Source of the DNA: Saccharomyces paradoxus
Taxonomy: Eukaryota; Ascomycota; Saccharomycetes; Saccharomycetales; Saccharomycetaceae
Direction: 5' to 3'
Assembly: GCF_002079055.1 (NCBI RefSeq)
Contig: NC_047493.1
Span: 1,054,001-1,118,000, forward strand
Length of the DNA stretch: 64,000 nt
Shown here: piece after piece, positions 9,825 to 22,440 of the stretch
Numbering within the stretch: the stretch's first letter is position 1
Layout: each line of letters starts with the position of its first letter
Program-made: the position numbers and the translations under genes
The notes under the pieces: generated by a model
What the model was told of the DNA's origin: nothing
Seen by the model: only the letters and a program-made list of their open reading frames with translations
The model's database searches: none

Positions 9825-11681
9825 TCATTTATTCACAATCGATGGCGTACTTCGCCCTTCATCTACCATAGAAGTTTCCGTATCTTCTTTGGGATCTTTG
9901 AAAGTAATTTCTGCAGCAGCCGCTTTAGCAGCTGCAAATGGGTCTACTTTAGTTGACTTAAACTTTCTGGCTGGAACACCAAGTCTAAATAATTCATTTA
10001 TTTCCATAAAGGTTCTACCAGCAGTTTCTGGTAGATCGACAACAGCCCAAGCTAAAGTAGCCAAACAGAATCCTCCCCAGAAAAAACCTGACTTGGCACC
10101 CCAATTCCATTTTTCTGAGTTCAATTGGTACATGATCAAGACTGTAACTACAATACTTATCACATTATAAGCATTACGGGCCAAAATAATTGTTTTGGTT
10201 CTTAGCCTTGAAGACGGTATTTCAGAAACTAAGCAAAAAACCACAGGAGCAATACCCAGGTTGTAAAAGAACGCGACAACCATTAGAAGAGCACCACTGC
10301 CCATTTTAGCGCCATGAGTATCTGAACATCCCAGACCGCCGATAATGAAGAACATAACGGCCTGAAAGGCCAACCCAACGGTGTAAAGGTCAAACCTACC
10401 AAAATATTTTGAACCCCACCAGGATAGAAACGTTGCAGCAATACCAAGACAATATTGAATAATACTAAAAGTGAAGGCTGTATCAGTGCTAACACCAGCT
10501 TTTTCGTAAAAGTAAGTTGAATAACCGATTAATGACGCACCACAAGAAGTTTGACCAATCCAACATAAACAAGCTATTCTGGTTCTTCTCCGATTAATAC
10601 CGTCTTTCACACAGTCCCAGTAAGTTCCTTCATCAGACATTTTTTGCTCCTTTTCTATAGTGGTTTTGATTTTATCCAGCTCCATACTTACCAGCAATTC
10701 TTTCTCGGGTCCTTTACCACTCAATGTCCTTTCAAGCGATCTCCTTGCCTCGTCAATTCTCCCTTTTTTGATCAGCCACCATGGGGATTCAGGGGCGAGA
10801 AAGATACCTACTGCCAAAGGAAGAGGCCAGATCCACTGCAAAGCAAAAGGTAGCCTGTATCCCAGATCATTGTTTGGATACTTATTTTGGGAGTTTTTCA
10901 TAATACCAGCAGCGAAAAGTTGACCAAAAGTCCAGCAAAGATTAGAATAAGTTGTCAAATAGTATCTTAGGGCCAAAGGACAGATTTCAGAAGCATAAGA
11001 AACGGTCAAACACTGGAAACAACCCCATGGCATACCACACAACGCCTGTCCCGCAGCGATCATACCTAAACTCTTGCAAAAATACAGAATGAAAATAAAA
11101 GCCGCTAAAAAGAACAACGCCATAATCAAAGTGTAACGATTACCCATGTGGTCTACAAAAGGCCCAGTCATTTGCAAACCCACAATCTCACCTGCCATGT
11201 AACATAAACATAAACCAATTTGCCAGGAAACTGAGATTTCGTATTCTCCTGTACTGCTATTCAGGGAACCATATTTCTTCTGGAAAACAGGTAGGGCATA
11301 GAAAGAACCTAGAATGGCTGTATCATAACCTTCTTGAATCAAGGTCGTGGAGACCAACAGTGACCAAGCAGCTGCTTTAGGATATGTCTTCAAAGCTGTC
11401 ATGAGTGGCATCCCTCTCTCACTTTCATCTGCCTCCTTGGCATCCTGTGCAGTCTCGTCGAGAACCTTCGGAACCTCCTCATCGTTATCTTCATTATTAT
11501 CGCTTGGTGTTAGTGAAATTTGACCGTACTCAAGATGGGAAAGATCAAAGTCAGATTTCTTACCCTGCTCCTGCATCTCTATCGAGTTGAGTTCAGTAGT
11601 ATTCATGCCGTTCTGGATCTCATCTAAGTTAGAGTCGATCTTGTCATTTTTTCTGTTTATCAATGAGGATAAGCCCTTCAT
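9825..11681 (-). CDS. MAL31: Chimeric maltose permease 2 (618 aa)
   Basis: Full-length Mal61/Mal31-type maltose/proton symporter; ATG at 11681-11679. Residues from about 146 to the end match permease B (44172-46016), while residues 1 to about 83 and the whole upstream region match permease A. The region between is nearly identical in A and B and holds the recombination point. Twelve hydrophobic segments, [12 protein letters not shown] and PETAGRTF motifs present, no breaks. The acidic N-tail ([23 protein letters not shown]) is type A, so turnover signals may differ from permease B. Unlike permease B it faces an activator gene across a 2.48-kb spacer, not a maltase gene. The protein is identical to permease 5. 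Confidence 0.94.
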   Translation of the reverse strand: MKGLSSLINRKNDKIDSNLDEIQNGMNTTELNSIEMQEQGKKSDFDLSHLEYGQISLTPSDNNEDNDEEVPKVLDETAQDAKEADESERGMPLMTALKTYPKAAAWSLLVSTTLIQEGYDTAILGSFYALPVFQKKYGSLNSSTGEYEISVSWQIGLCLCYMAGEIVGLQMTGPFVDHMGNRYTLIMALFFLAAFIFILYFCKSLGMIAAGQALCGMPWGCFQCLTVSYASEICPLALRYYLTTYSNLCWTFGQLFAAGIMKNSQNKYPNNDLGYRLPFALQWIWPLPLAVGIFLAPESPWWLIKKGRIDEARRSLERTLSGKGPEKELLVSMELDKIKTTIEKEQKMSDEGTYWDCVKDGINRRRTRIACLCWIGQTSCGASLIGYSTYFYEKAGVSTDTAFTFSIIQYCLGIAATFLSWWGSKYFGRFDLYTVGLAFQAVMFFIIGGLGCSDTHGAKMGSGALLMVVAFFYNLGIAPVVFCLVSEIPSSRLRTKTIILARNAYNVISIVVTVLIMYQLNSEKWNWGAKSGFFWGGFCLATLAWAVVDLPETAGRTFMEINELFRLGVPARKFKSTKVDPFAAAKAAAAEITFKDPKEDTETSMVDEGRSTPSIVNK

Positions 11682-14159
11682 AGTTAAATTAATAGTTTCG
11701 ATATGATGTATTTCTGTTCTGCTGAATATGTTAGAACCTACCACAACAAGTTTGAAATATATTGTGTCCCTTTATATAATGTATAGGAAGCACTATGCAC
11801 TCTGAGCATGTTGCTTGAAAAGCAAATAATATTTTGAAGCCTGAATCCACGGGATATTCTACCAACAACCACCCCTTGTAATGACGGCCTTGACAGTATT
11901 GAGCACTGAGTAGAGGGAAGCAGGAGAGTGTGTTGAAAAATTTCGAGAAGAACAAGCAGAGATCTGTAACAGCTGATTCTCCGGAGAAATTAACTTTCCC
12001 TGAAAGAACTAAAAAAAAAATGCGGAGAAATAGTATTATAGTATGGCGCCTGTACGAGGTTTTGAATCAAATGTAAAAAGAAGTAACATAATCTGATCAT
12101 CAATCGTCCAGAGATCGCCCTTAAACCAAACCCCTGAGAGTTTCCACCTCTCAGCTATCCACGGCAGAGAGAAGGTTACGTTACGCACAGTTGACTGCTT
12201 GCAGCTCTCTGCATTTCGGACGAAATCTCGGTATGCAGTGATTCGGACAAACTCTCGGTGAAATTCTCGGTAGTATATATAGGTTCAATTCTCGGTGGGG
12301 CTTAGATAATTTTTTCCTTGGACCTTTTAATAGCGGCGGACGTATTCTCGGCTGCATGTTAGCGGGGTTAGGTTTGCATTATATTCCTACGAGACTTTCT
12401 GAGATGTCAACGAGTTTTTAGGGGTGGCAGGTACCATATTCTCGAAGATAATAGCTTAAAATTTTATTGACTTCAGCAAGCGCATTTACTCTTTGGTATT
12501 CTGAATGTATTGTGCAACTGGTGAAATTATTCAAATGCAGTGTTTGAAAACTGAATTTTTGTCGGATACTACTCATTCATGGCATACAAGTTGCTATCTT
12601 ATTACGAACAAATACGCTGTTGGATATATCGCAGACAAGTCTCTTCATGGGCTTCCAGATATATAAGGACATAAGTAATAAAATCACATTCCATTCAACA
12701 CATATAGATATTAGTTGCTCATATTCCGGTGAAAAATGACCTGAACGGCGGAGGAACTACACCTTATCATATTTATCCTGTAAGTATTAATCATGCAATT
12801 AAGATGGATAATATTAAAGAAACTGTTGGCGGAAAACGAGTACATCAAAAATCATTCTATTTGCACTCGTTCTTTTTCATACCGAATACAACATATCAGG
12901 GGGTGAAAATTGTTAGCCGCGATTGGTGTAAAGAGGGTCAGTTACAACACATATTAGTTTTAGCAATTTTAAAAAAACTATTCGTAGTTGTTAATGTATG
13001 CATCAGAATTATTTCTTTCATTTAAACGAGATACTTTATGAAGAATTGACATAAAAATAAACAGGTGATACAAAAAACCTTAACTCATATCTAAAGCTTA
13101 GAGCAACAATAAAGTCGAAGAGCGTATGAGGCCTTCCTTGAACAAAATCGTGTCTTATTTCGTCATAAATGGTACGTTACAACAATAGTTTTATTCGAAA
13201 CAAGTGGCTTTTGTCATTCCATGTTAAAAGTTTTTTCAGCAACATTTATCACAACATCCATTCATGCTTACGTAGTCTTGTTTGATGGCCTTCAACAACA
13301 AAGAGATTGTTACTTTAGCGAGCACAAAATATGATGTTCGCAACTTCAATTTTCTTTCTTATTACAAACTACTATGACTTCGTACCTTCCATCACTACCA
13401 TACATCTTTTTTTTATATTTTTCATCATTATTTATGGCTAGTTGAAGAGCTACCTACATGGAGGCCGCAACATGGATTTATGGTATAGATCTTTAAGTAT
13501 CAATCATGAAAATGAAAGATAGTTCATCTCGATATTTACTTGAGTGCTCTAACAATTGATTTTTCAGAGAATTTTTCCAGGCGCTACTTCCCTGTGTGTA
13601 GCGCATAACTTAATCTTTTTCTCCCCACAGTTTTTCCGTAGATTATTTTCGCGAAAATTAATCCGCCGTATAATTTCTCATATTTTCTTTATCTTTTCTA
13701 TCTGTTCTTCTCAAGTATGCATACCAACCCCGTAGGAAAAGAAGGGCAGCTTTTCAAATATCTTCTCTAAAATAATCGTATTTATTGCACTCCTTGTAGT
13801 TCAATCCATTACAGCATATAGTATTAAAGCGCTACTATGCTGAACATCAACAGCAAATAAATATGCTTAATGGCGTCATAATTTCTGCTGTTAAAGCCCA
13901 TTAATTCAACACCCCATCGAAGCAATGGTCACGCTCTAGAGATTTGGACTAGCAATGCAGTCCGGGTGACAACATGGGCTGCAGCGTCACTCCACCTCCC
14001 ACCCCTTAATGCTGCTTGAACAACCCCGGATTTAGTGATCTGTTTGCTTTTTATTCCATAACTTAAATACGGACGGCAGAATAAAATAATAACTTCGAGA
14101 CTTTTTTTCATTTCATGACAAGGAAAAGTAATTAACACAAACTTTTGTCTTATAATAAT
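11682..14159. other. Divergent spacer of array unit 2
   Basis: Copy of 3257-5732, nearly base-identical. The CGG-N9-CGG cluster begins at 12217 (four pairs to about 12351). No additional gene. Confidence 0.7.
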
Positions 14160-15521
14160 ATGAGTATTGCAAGACAGTCATGCGACTGCTGTCGTATTCG
14201 TCGAGTAAAGTGTGACCGAAATAAACCATGTAACCGCTGCCTCCAGCGCCATATGAAGTGCACATATCTTCAACCTTTAAAAAAGAGAGGTCCAAAATCT
14301 ATCAGGGAAGGAAGCTTGAAAAAAATAGCAGAAGTGCAGATGATATGTATGAATAATAATATCATGACAGCTCCGGTGGTGTGTAAGAAGGTTCCAAAAA
14401 ATCTGATTGATCAGTGTTTGAGGCTGTATCACGATAACTTATACGTAATCTGGCCTATGCTCTGCTACGATGATCTTCACAAACTTCTAGACGAAAAATA
14501 TGATGACTGCTACGCCTACTGGTTTTTGGTTTCCCTTTCGGCAGCCACACTCAGCGATTTGCAAGCTGAAATTAAGTCGGAAGAAGGAGTTTCCTTCACT
14601 GGAAGGCAGTTATGTTCACTCTGCATGTTATCACGACAATTCTTTGACGATCTTAGTAACAGTGACATATTCCGAATTATGACTTATTACTGTTTGCATC
14701 GTTGTTATGCACAGTTTGCTGATACGAGAACTTCATACAGACTTTCTTGTGAGGCTGTAGGCCTCATCAAGATAGCCGGATTCCACCGGGAGGAAACCTA
14801 TGAATTTCTTCCGTTTAGTGAGCAGCAACTCAGAAGAAAGGTTTATTATTTGCTTCTCATGACAGAGAGATACTATGCCGTATATATTAAGTGCGTCACA
14901 AGTCTGGATGCGACAATAGCGCCACCGCTACCTGAGATTGTAACAGACCCTCGGCTTTCTCTGGATAGCTTCCTTGAGGTGATTAGGGTTTTCACTGTAC
15001 CAGGAAAGTGTTTCTATGATGCTTTAGCTACTAACTGTGCCAATGATTCTTGTACCGAAGACTCTCTAAAAAGAATATGGAATGAACTTCATACCACGTC
15101 ACTTGATATAGAGCCATGGTCTTATGGATACATAGACTTTTTATTTTCCCGGCATTGGGTTAGAACACTAGCATGGAAGCTGGTATTGCAAATGAAAGGT
15201 ATGCGGATGAATTTTCTTTCGAATACTAGTAATACGCATATACCAGTCGAAATTGCTAGGGACATGTTGGGAGATACTTTTTTAACTCCGAAAAACCTGT
15301 ATGATGTACACGGTCCTGGTATACCGATGAAGGCGCTAGAAATAGCCAATGCGTTGGTAGACGTTGTAAATAAGTATGATCACAACATGAAGCTGGACGC
15401 TTGGAATGTCCTGTACGATGTATCCAAGTTTGTTTTCTCTCTGAAACACTGCAATAATAAAATGATCGACAGGTTTTCAACGAAAATGTCAAGGTGCTCT
15501 AATTACTTTACCCATTTCTAA
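14160..15521 (+). CDS. MAL33: MAL activator, unit 2, altered C-terminus (453 aa)
   Basis: Identical to the unit 1 activator from the ATG at 14160 through residue ~442, including the Zn2Cys6 cluster. One extra A in an A-run near 15482-15485 then shifts the frame: the last 28 residues of the normal protein are replaced by 11 (...MSRCSNYFTHF). The normal stop would have been at 15571-15573. If real, the DNA-binding and most regulatory parts remain, and C-terminal changes in Mal63-type proteins are known to affect induction. A homopolymer indel in the middle of an array is, however, also the commonest long-read assembly error. Confidence 0.85.
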   Translation: MSIARQSCDCCRIRRVKCDRNKPCNRCLQRHMKCTYLQPLKKRGPKSIREGSLKKIAEVQMICMNNNIMTAPVVCKKVPKNLIDQCLRLYHDNLYVIWPMLCYDDLHKLLDEKYDDCYAYWFLVSLSAATLSDLQAEIKSEEGVSFTGRQLCSLCMLSRQFFDDLSNSDIFRIMTYYCLHRCYAQFADTRTSYRLSCEAVGLIKIAGFHREETYEFLPFSEQQLRRKVYYLLLMTERYYAVYIKCVTSLDATIAPPLPEIVTDPRLSLDSFLEVIRVFTVPGKCFYDALATNCANDSCTEDSLKRIWNELHTTSLDIEPWSYGYIDFLFSRHWVRTLAWKLVLQMKGMRMNFLSNTSNTHIPVEIARDMLGDTFLTPKNLYDVHGPGIPMKALEIANALVDVVNKYDHNMKLDAWNVLYDVSKFVFSLKHCNNKMIDRFSTKMSRCSNYFTHF

Positions 15522-15573
15522 ACCTTTGCAATTAAATGATAAGTCCAAAGATGAAGACGATATAATCCCCTGA

Positions 15574-16691
15574 TAAACTCCTACTTCCTGCTTTCTTTAT
15601 TTTCCTGAGAAGGAGATAGCTTTTTATTGTAAGAGGTTATGTGTTTTCAATGCGGAGCCAATAAACACCGCTGCTTGTGACACCTTTTCATGAAGAGAGT
15701 ACCTGGTTATCCATTTGGAGGTCTGGTTTGCATCATACTTCAATGCTAGTCCTACTCGGCACGTTAACTTTGGCGTCCCTATAGACTTTTAAAACAAATT
15801 GGCATTGTTTCAATCGATAATAGGAAGCAACGCTAAGTGAGATGGCTGTCCACTTATGAGAGATAGATATACCTAATAAAGGGTAAGCGGCATATATTGA
15901 GATATTTTTTAATTTCTGCTTTTAGAGCGGGTAGAATACCATATTTTTGTTCAGCATCTTCTGATAACATTGTTCCATTCTTGTCTTGCTCGTTTGAAGG
16001 TTTGTATATGATAGTCAAAATAACTCTTTATACAGTACATTAAGTATATGTATGCAGGCGGCTTACTACTATACCTTCATTGGCATTGCTGTTTGTGTAT
16101 GCTAATTGTATATCATAGATTTAGCTAAGGCGAAAGCTATATTACGGTTGTAGGTAATACTATTATAAGTCCAGTCGCCATAGGCATCTAGAAAAATACG
16201 GGTGGGGAAAAATGTCAGAGCGTTATATTGATAACATAGTGAAGAGGCGTGATAAGGGTAATGGTTATATCTGTTATTGTTTTATTCACGATAATAAATT
16301 AAACTTAAGGAAATCCCATTAGGTTAAAAAGCTGTAAAATATATCTAAAGGTAAATTTACCGGATTAAAAAAGGTGATATTCACAAACATATAAATTGAA
16401 TGTATCAATATCCAATATAAGGTTTAAGCGATTACATTAACACGGATGAAGATTTATATATTAGGTAATCTTTTCTGTGAAATATCAAAACCCAGGACTG
16501 TCACTTTTGTGATTCATTTAAATTATTGACGTTTTATTGAAAACAAAATAATAACCTTGAGTCAAAAGACTTCGAAGTCGTGGCAAAATTAAACAAAGGT
16601 AAATTATAACTTAGGATAAAAATAATGTCGATGTGTTAAATACTAGTTATATAAAATAGAATAATGCCATATTTATCTATCGGATGAAAAA
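15574..16691. other. Convergent spacer of array unit 2
   Basis: Copy of 7146-8264 with at least one single-base deletion (near 15660). No gene seen. Confidence 0.6.
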
Positions 16692-18548
16692 TCATTTATT
16701 CACAATCGATGGCGTACTTCGCCTTCATCTACCATAGAAGTTTCCGTATCTTCTTTGGGATCTTTGAAAGTAATTTCTGCAGCAGCCGCTTTAGCAGCTG
16801 CAAATGGGTCTACTTTAGTTGACTTAAACTTTCTGGCTGGAACACCAAGTCTAAATAATTCATTTATTTCCATAAAGGTTCTACCAGCAGTTTCTGGTAG
16901 ATCGACAACAGCCCAAGCTAAAGTAGCCAAACAGAATCCTCCCCAGAAAAAACCTGACTTGGCACCCCAATTCCATTTTTCTGAGTTCAATTGGTACATG
17001 ATCAAGACTGTAACTACAATACTTATCACATTATAAGCATTACGGGCCAAAATAATTGTTTTGGTTCTTAGCCTTGAAGACGGTATTTCAGAAACTAAGC
17101 AAAAAACCACAGGAGCAATACCCAGGTTGTAAAAGAACGCGACAACCATTAGAAGAGCACCACTGCCCATTTTAGCGCCATGAGTATCTGAACATCCCAG
17201 ACCGCCGATAATGAAGAACATAACGGCCTGAAAGGCCAACCCAACGGTGTAAAGGTCAAACCTACCAAAATATTTTGAACCCCACCAGGATAGAAACGTT
17301 GCAGCAATACCAAGACAATATTGAATAATACTAAAAGTGAAGGCTGTATCAGTGCTAACACCAGCTTTTTCGTAAAAGTAAGTTGAATAACCGATTAATG
17401 ACGCACCACAAGAAGTTTGACCAATCCAACATAAACAAGCTATTCTGGTTCTTCTCCGATTAATACCGTCTTTCACACAGTCCCAGTAAGTTCCTTCATC
17501 AGACATTTTTTGCTCCTTTTCTATAGTGGTTTTGATTTTATCCAGCTCCATACTTACCAGCAATTCTTTCTCGGGTCCTTTACCACTCAATGTCCTTTCA
17601 AGCGATCTCCTTGCCTCGTCAATTCTCCCTTTTTTGATCAGCCACCATGGGGATTCAGGGGCGAGAAAGATACCTACTGCCAAAGGAAGAGGCCAGATCC
17701 ACTGCAAAGCAAAAGGTAGCCTGTATCCCAGATCATTGTTTGGATACTTATTTTGGGAGTTTTTCATAATACCAGCAGCGAAAAGTTGACCAAAAGTCCA
17801 GCAAAGATTAGAATAAGTTGTCAAATAGTATCTTAGGGCCAAAGGACAGATTTCAGAAGCATAAGAAACGGTCAAACACTGGAAACAACCCCATGGCATA
17901 CCACACAACGCCTGTCCCGCAGCGATCATACCTAAACTCTTGCAAAAAATACAGAATGAAAATAAAAGCCGCTAAAAAGAACAACGCCATAATCAAAGTG
18001 TAACGATTACCCATGTGGTCTACAAAAGGCCCAGTCATTTGCAAACCCACAATCTCACCTGCCATGTAACATAAACATAAACCAATTTGCCAGGAAACTG
18101 AGATTTCGTATTCTCCTGTACTGCTATTCAGGGAACCATATTTCTTCTGGAAAACAGGTAGGGCATAGAAAGAACCTAGAATGGCTGTATCATAACCTTC
18201 TTGAATCAAGGTCGTGGAGACCAACAGTGACCAAGCAGCTGCTTTAGGATATGTCTTCAAAGCTGTCATGAGTGGCATCCCTCTCTCACTTTCATCTGCC
18301 TCCTTGGCATCCTGTGCAGTCTCGTCGAGAACCTTCGGAACCTCCTCATCGTTATCTTCATTATTATCGCTTGGTGTTAGTGAAATTTGACCGTACTCAA
18401 GATGGGAAAGATCAAAGTCAGATTTCTTACCCTGCTCCTGCATCTCTATCGAGTTGAGTTCAGTAGTATTCATGCCGTTCTGGATCTCATCTAAGTTAGA
18501 GTCGATCTTGTCATTTTTTCTGTTTATCAATGAGGATAAGCCCTTCAT
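16692..18548 (-). pseudogene. Chimeric maltose permease 3, frameshifted in this assembly
   Basis: Same chimeric permease as 9825-11681, start ATG at 18548-18546. Two one-base changes relative to the intact copies break it. An added A in the A-run near 17944-17950 splits the protein after about residue 230. A lost C in the CCC near 16722 replaces the last residues (…DEGEVRHRL). There are no substitutions that I notice. With both indels being homopolymer changes, this may be an intact gene read badly, or a real recent pseudogene. Confidence 0.85.
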
Positions 18549-21027
18549 AGTTAAATTAATAGTTTCGATATGATGTATTTCTGTTCTGCTGAATATGTTA
18601 GAACCTACCACAACAAGTTTGAAATATATTGTGTCCCTTTATATAATGTATAGGAAGCACTATGCACTCTGAGCATGTTGCTTGAAAAGCAAATAATATT
18701 TTGAAGCCTGAATCCACGGGATATTCTACCAACAACCACCCTTGTAATGACGGCCTTGACAGTATTGAGCACTGAGTAGAGGGAAGCAGGAGAGTGTGTT
18801 GAAAAATTTCGAGAAGAACAAGCAGAGATCTGTAACAGCTGATTCTCCGGAGAAATTAACTTTCCCTGAAAGAACTAAAAAAAAAATGCGGAGAAATAGT
18901 ATTATAGTATGGCGCCTGTACGAGGTTTTGAATCAAATGTAAAAAGAAGTAACATAATCTGATCATCAATCGTCCAGAGATCGCCCTTAAACCAAACCCC
19001 TGAGAGTTTCCACCTCTCAGCTATCCACGGCAGAGAGAAGGTTACGTTACGCACAGTTGACTGCTTGCAGCTCTCTGCATTTCGGACGAAATCTCGTATG
19101 CAGTGATTCGGACAAACTCTCGGTGAAATTCTCGTAGTATATATAGGTTCAATTCTCGGTGGGGCTTAGATAATTTTTTCCTTGGAACCTTTTAATAGCG
19201 GCGGACGTATTCTCGGCTGCATGTTAGCGGGGTTAGGTTTGCATTATATTCCTACGAGACTTTCTGAGATGTCAACGAGTTTTTAGGGGTGGCAGGTACC
19301 ATATTCTCGAAGATAATAGCTTAAAATTTTATTGACTTCAGCAAGCGCATTTACTCTTTGGTATTCTGAATGTATTGTGCAACTGGTGAAATTATTCAAA
19401 TGCAGTGTTTGAAAACTGAATTTTTTGTCGGATACTACTCATTCATGGCATACAAGTTGCTATCTTATTACGAACAAATACGCTGTTGGATATATCGCAG
19501 ACAAGTCTCTTCATGGGCTTTCCAGATATATAAGGACATAAGTAATAAAATCACATTCCATTCAACACATATAGAATATTAGTTGCTCATATTCCGGTGA
19601 AAAATGACCTGAACGGCGGAGGAACTACACCTTATCATATTTATCCTGTAAGTATTAATCATGCAATTAAGATGGATAATATTAAAGAAACTGTTGGCGG
19701 AAAACGAGTACATCAAAAATCATTCTATTTGCACTCGTTCTTTTTCATACCGAATACAACATATCAGGGGTGAAAATTGTTAGCGCGATTGGTGTAAAGA
19801 GGGTCAGTTACAACACATATTAGTTTTAGCAATTTTAAAAAACTATTCGTAGTTGTTAATGTATGCATCAGAATTATTTCTTTCATTTAAACGAGATACT
19901 TTTATGAAGAATTGACATAAAAATAAACAGGTGATACAAAAAACCTTAACTCATATCTAAAGCTTAGAGCAACAATAAAGTCGAAGAGCGTATGAGGCCT
20001 TCCTTGAACAAAATCGTGTCTTATTTCGTCATAAATGGTACGTTACAACAATAGTTTTATTCGAAACAAGTGGCTTTTGTCATTCCATGTTAAAAGTTTT
20101 TTCAGCAACATTTATCACAACATCCATTCATGCTTACGTAGTCTTGTTTGATGGCCTTCAACAACAAAGAGATTGTTACTTTAGCGAGCACAAAATATGA
20201 TGTTCGCAACTTCAATTTTCTTTCTTATTACAAACTACTATGACTTCGTACCTTCCATCACTACCATACATCTTTTTTTTTATATTTTTCATCATTATTT
20301 ATGGCTAGTTGAAGAGCTACCTACATGGAGGCCGCAACATGGATTTATGGTATAGATCTTTAAGTATCAATCATGAAAATGAAAGATAGTTCATCTCGAT
20401 ATTTACTTGAGTGCTCTAACAATTGATTTTTCAGAGAATTTTTCCAGGCGCTACTTCCCTGTGTGTAGCGCATAACTTAATCTTTTTCTCCCCACAGTTT
20501 TTCCGTAGATTATTTTCGCGAAAATTAATCCGCCGTATAATTTCTCATATTTTTCTTTATCTTTTCTATCTGTTCTTCTCAAGTATGCATACCAACCCCG
20601 TAGGAAAAGAAGGGCAGCTTTCAAATATCTTCTCTAAAATAATCGTATTTATTGCACTCCTTGTAGTTCAATCCATTACAGCATATAGTATTAAAGCGCT
20701 ACTATGCTGAACATCAACAGCAAATAAATATGCTTAATGGCGTCATAATTTCTGCTGTTAAAGCCCATTAATTCAACACCCCATCGAAGCAATGGTCACG
20801 CTCTAGAGATTTGGACTAGCAATGCAGTCCGGGTGACAACATGGGCTGCAGCGTCACTCCACCTCCCACCCCTTAATGCTGCTTGAACACCCCGGATTTA
20901 GTGATCTGTTTGCTTTTTATTCCATAACTTTTAAATACGGACGGCAGAATAAAATATAATAACTTCGAGACTTTTTTCATTTCATGACAAGGAAAGTAAT
21001 TAACACAAACTTTTGTCTTATAATAAT
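18549..21027. other. Divergent spacer of array unit 3
   Basis: Copy of 3257-5732 with many one-base indels (for example lost bases near 18738, 19097 and 19133). The CGG-N9-CGG cluster starts at 19083, but missing Gs disturb part of it. No additional gene. Confidence 0.65.
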
Positions 21028-22440
21028 ATGAGTATTGCAAGACAGTCAATGCGACTGCTGTCGTATTCGTCGAGTAAAGTGTGACCGAAAATAAACCATG
21101 TAACCGCTGGCTCCAGCGCCATATGAAGTGCACATATCTTCAACCTTTAAAAAGAGAGGTCCAAAATCTATCAGGGAAGGAAGCTTGAAAAAAATAGCAG
21201 AAGTGCAGATGATATGTATGAATAATAATATCATGACAGCTCCGGTGGTGTGTAAGAAGTTCCAAAAAATCTGATTGATCAGTGTTTGAGGCTGTATCAC
21301 GATAACTTATACGTAATCTGGCCTATGCTCTGCTACGATGATCTTCACAAACTTCTAGACGAAAAATATGATGACTGCTACGCCTACTGGTTTTTGGTTT
21401 CCCTTTCGGCAGCCACACTCAGCGATTTGCAAGCTGAAATTAAGTCGGAAGAAGGAGTTTCCTTCACTGGAAGGCAGTTATGTTCCTCTGCATGTTATCA
21501 CGACAATTCTTTGACGATCTTAGTAACAGTGACATATTCCGAATTATGACTTATTACTGTTTGCATCGTTGTTATGCACAGTTTGCTGATACGAGAACTT
21601 CATACAGACTTTCTTGTGAGGCTGTTAGGCCTCATCAAGATAGCCGGATTCCACCGGGAGGAAACCTATGAATTTCTTCCGTTTAGTGAGCAGCAACTCA
21701 GAAGAAAGGTTTATTATTTGCTTCTCATGACAGAGAGATACTATGCCGTATATATTAAGTGCGTCACAAGTCTGGATGCGACAATAGCGCCACCGCTACC
21801 TGAGATTGTAACAGACCCTCGGCTTTCTCTGGATAGCTTCCTTGAGGTGATTAGGGTTTTCACTGTACCAGGAAAGTGTTTCTATATGATGCTTTTAGCT
21901 ACTAACTGTGCCAATGATTCTTGTACCGAAGACTCTCTAAAAAGAATATGGAATGAACTTCATACCACGTCACTTGATATAGAGCCATGTCTTATGGATA
22001 CATAGACTTTTTATTTTCCCGCATTGGGTTAGAACACTAGCATGGAAGCTGGTATTGCAAATGAAAGGTATGCGGATGAATTTTCTTTCGAATACTAGTA
22101 ATACGCATATACCAGTCGAAATTGCTAGGACATGTTGGGAGATACTTTTTTAACTCCGAAAAACCTGTATGATGTACACGGTCCTGGTATACCGATGAAG
22201 GCGCTAGAAATAGCCAATGCGTTGGTAGACGTTGTAAATAAGTATGATCACAAACATGAAGCTGGACGCTTGGAATGTCCTGTACGATGTATCCAAGTTT
22301 TTTTCTCTCTGAAACACTGCAATAATAAAATGATCGACAGGTTTTCAACGAAATGTCAAGGTGCTCTAATTACTTTACCCATTTCTAAACCTTTGCAATT
22401 AAATGATAAGTCCAAAGATGAAGACGATATAATCCCCTGA
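21028..22440 (+). pseudogene. MAL activator, unit 3, heavily frameshifted in this assembly
   Basis: Collinear with the 470-aa activator from ATG 21028 to TGA 22438-22440, but I count about thirteen small insertions or deletions and only one substitution against the three identical intact copies. The first is within 25 bp of the start and destroys the zinc-cluster frame; others are spread along the gene. A gene decaying by mutation should accumulate mostly substitutions, so this profile fits uncorrected single-molecule sequencing error. The true copy is probably intact or nearly so. Confidence 0.88.

Larger units (their letters stand above)
7021..10140. repeat. Perfect 1,560-bp tandem duplication in unit 1
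   Basis: Bases 7021-8580 recur at 8581-10140 with no difference I can find. The copied block contains the activator 3' tail, the whole convergent spacer and the last ~315 bp of a permease gene. At the junction the permease sequence ...CAAGACTG runs into the activator sequence ...ACTGCAAT, so the two parents share only ACTG. No other unit has it. Confidence 0.95.

Noticed and set aside
10283-10923. Repeated plus- and minus-strand frames of 69-117 codons inside permease genes
   Set aside because: Shadows of the permease coding frame, recurring only because the gene does.
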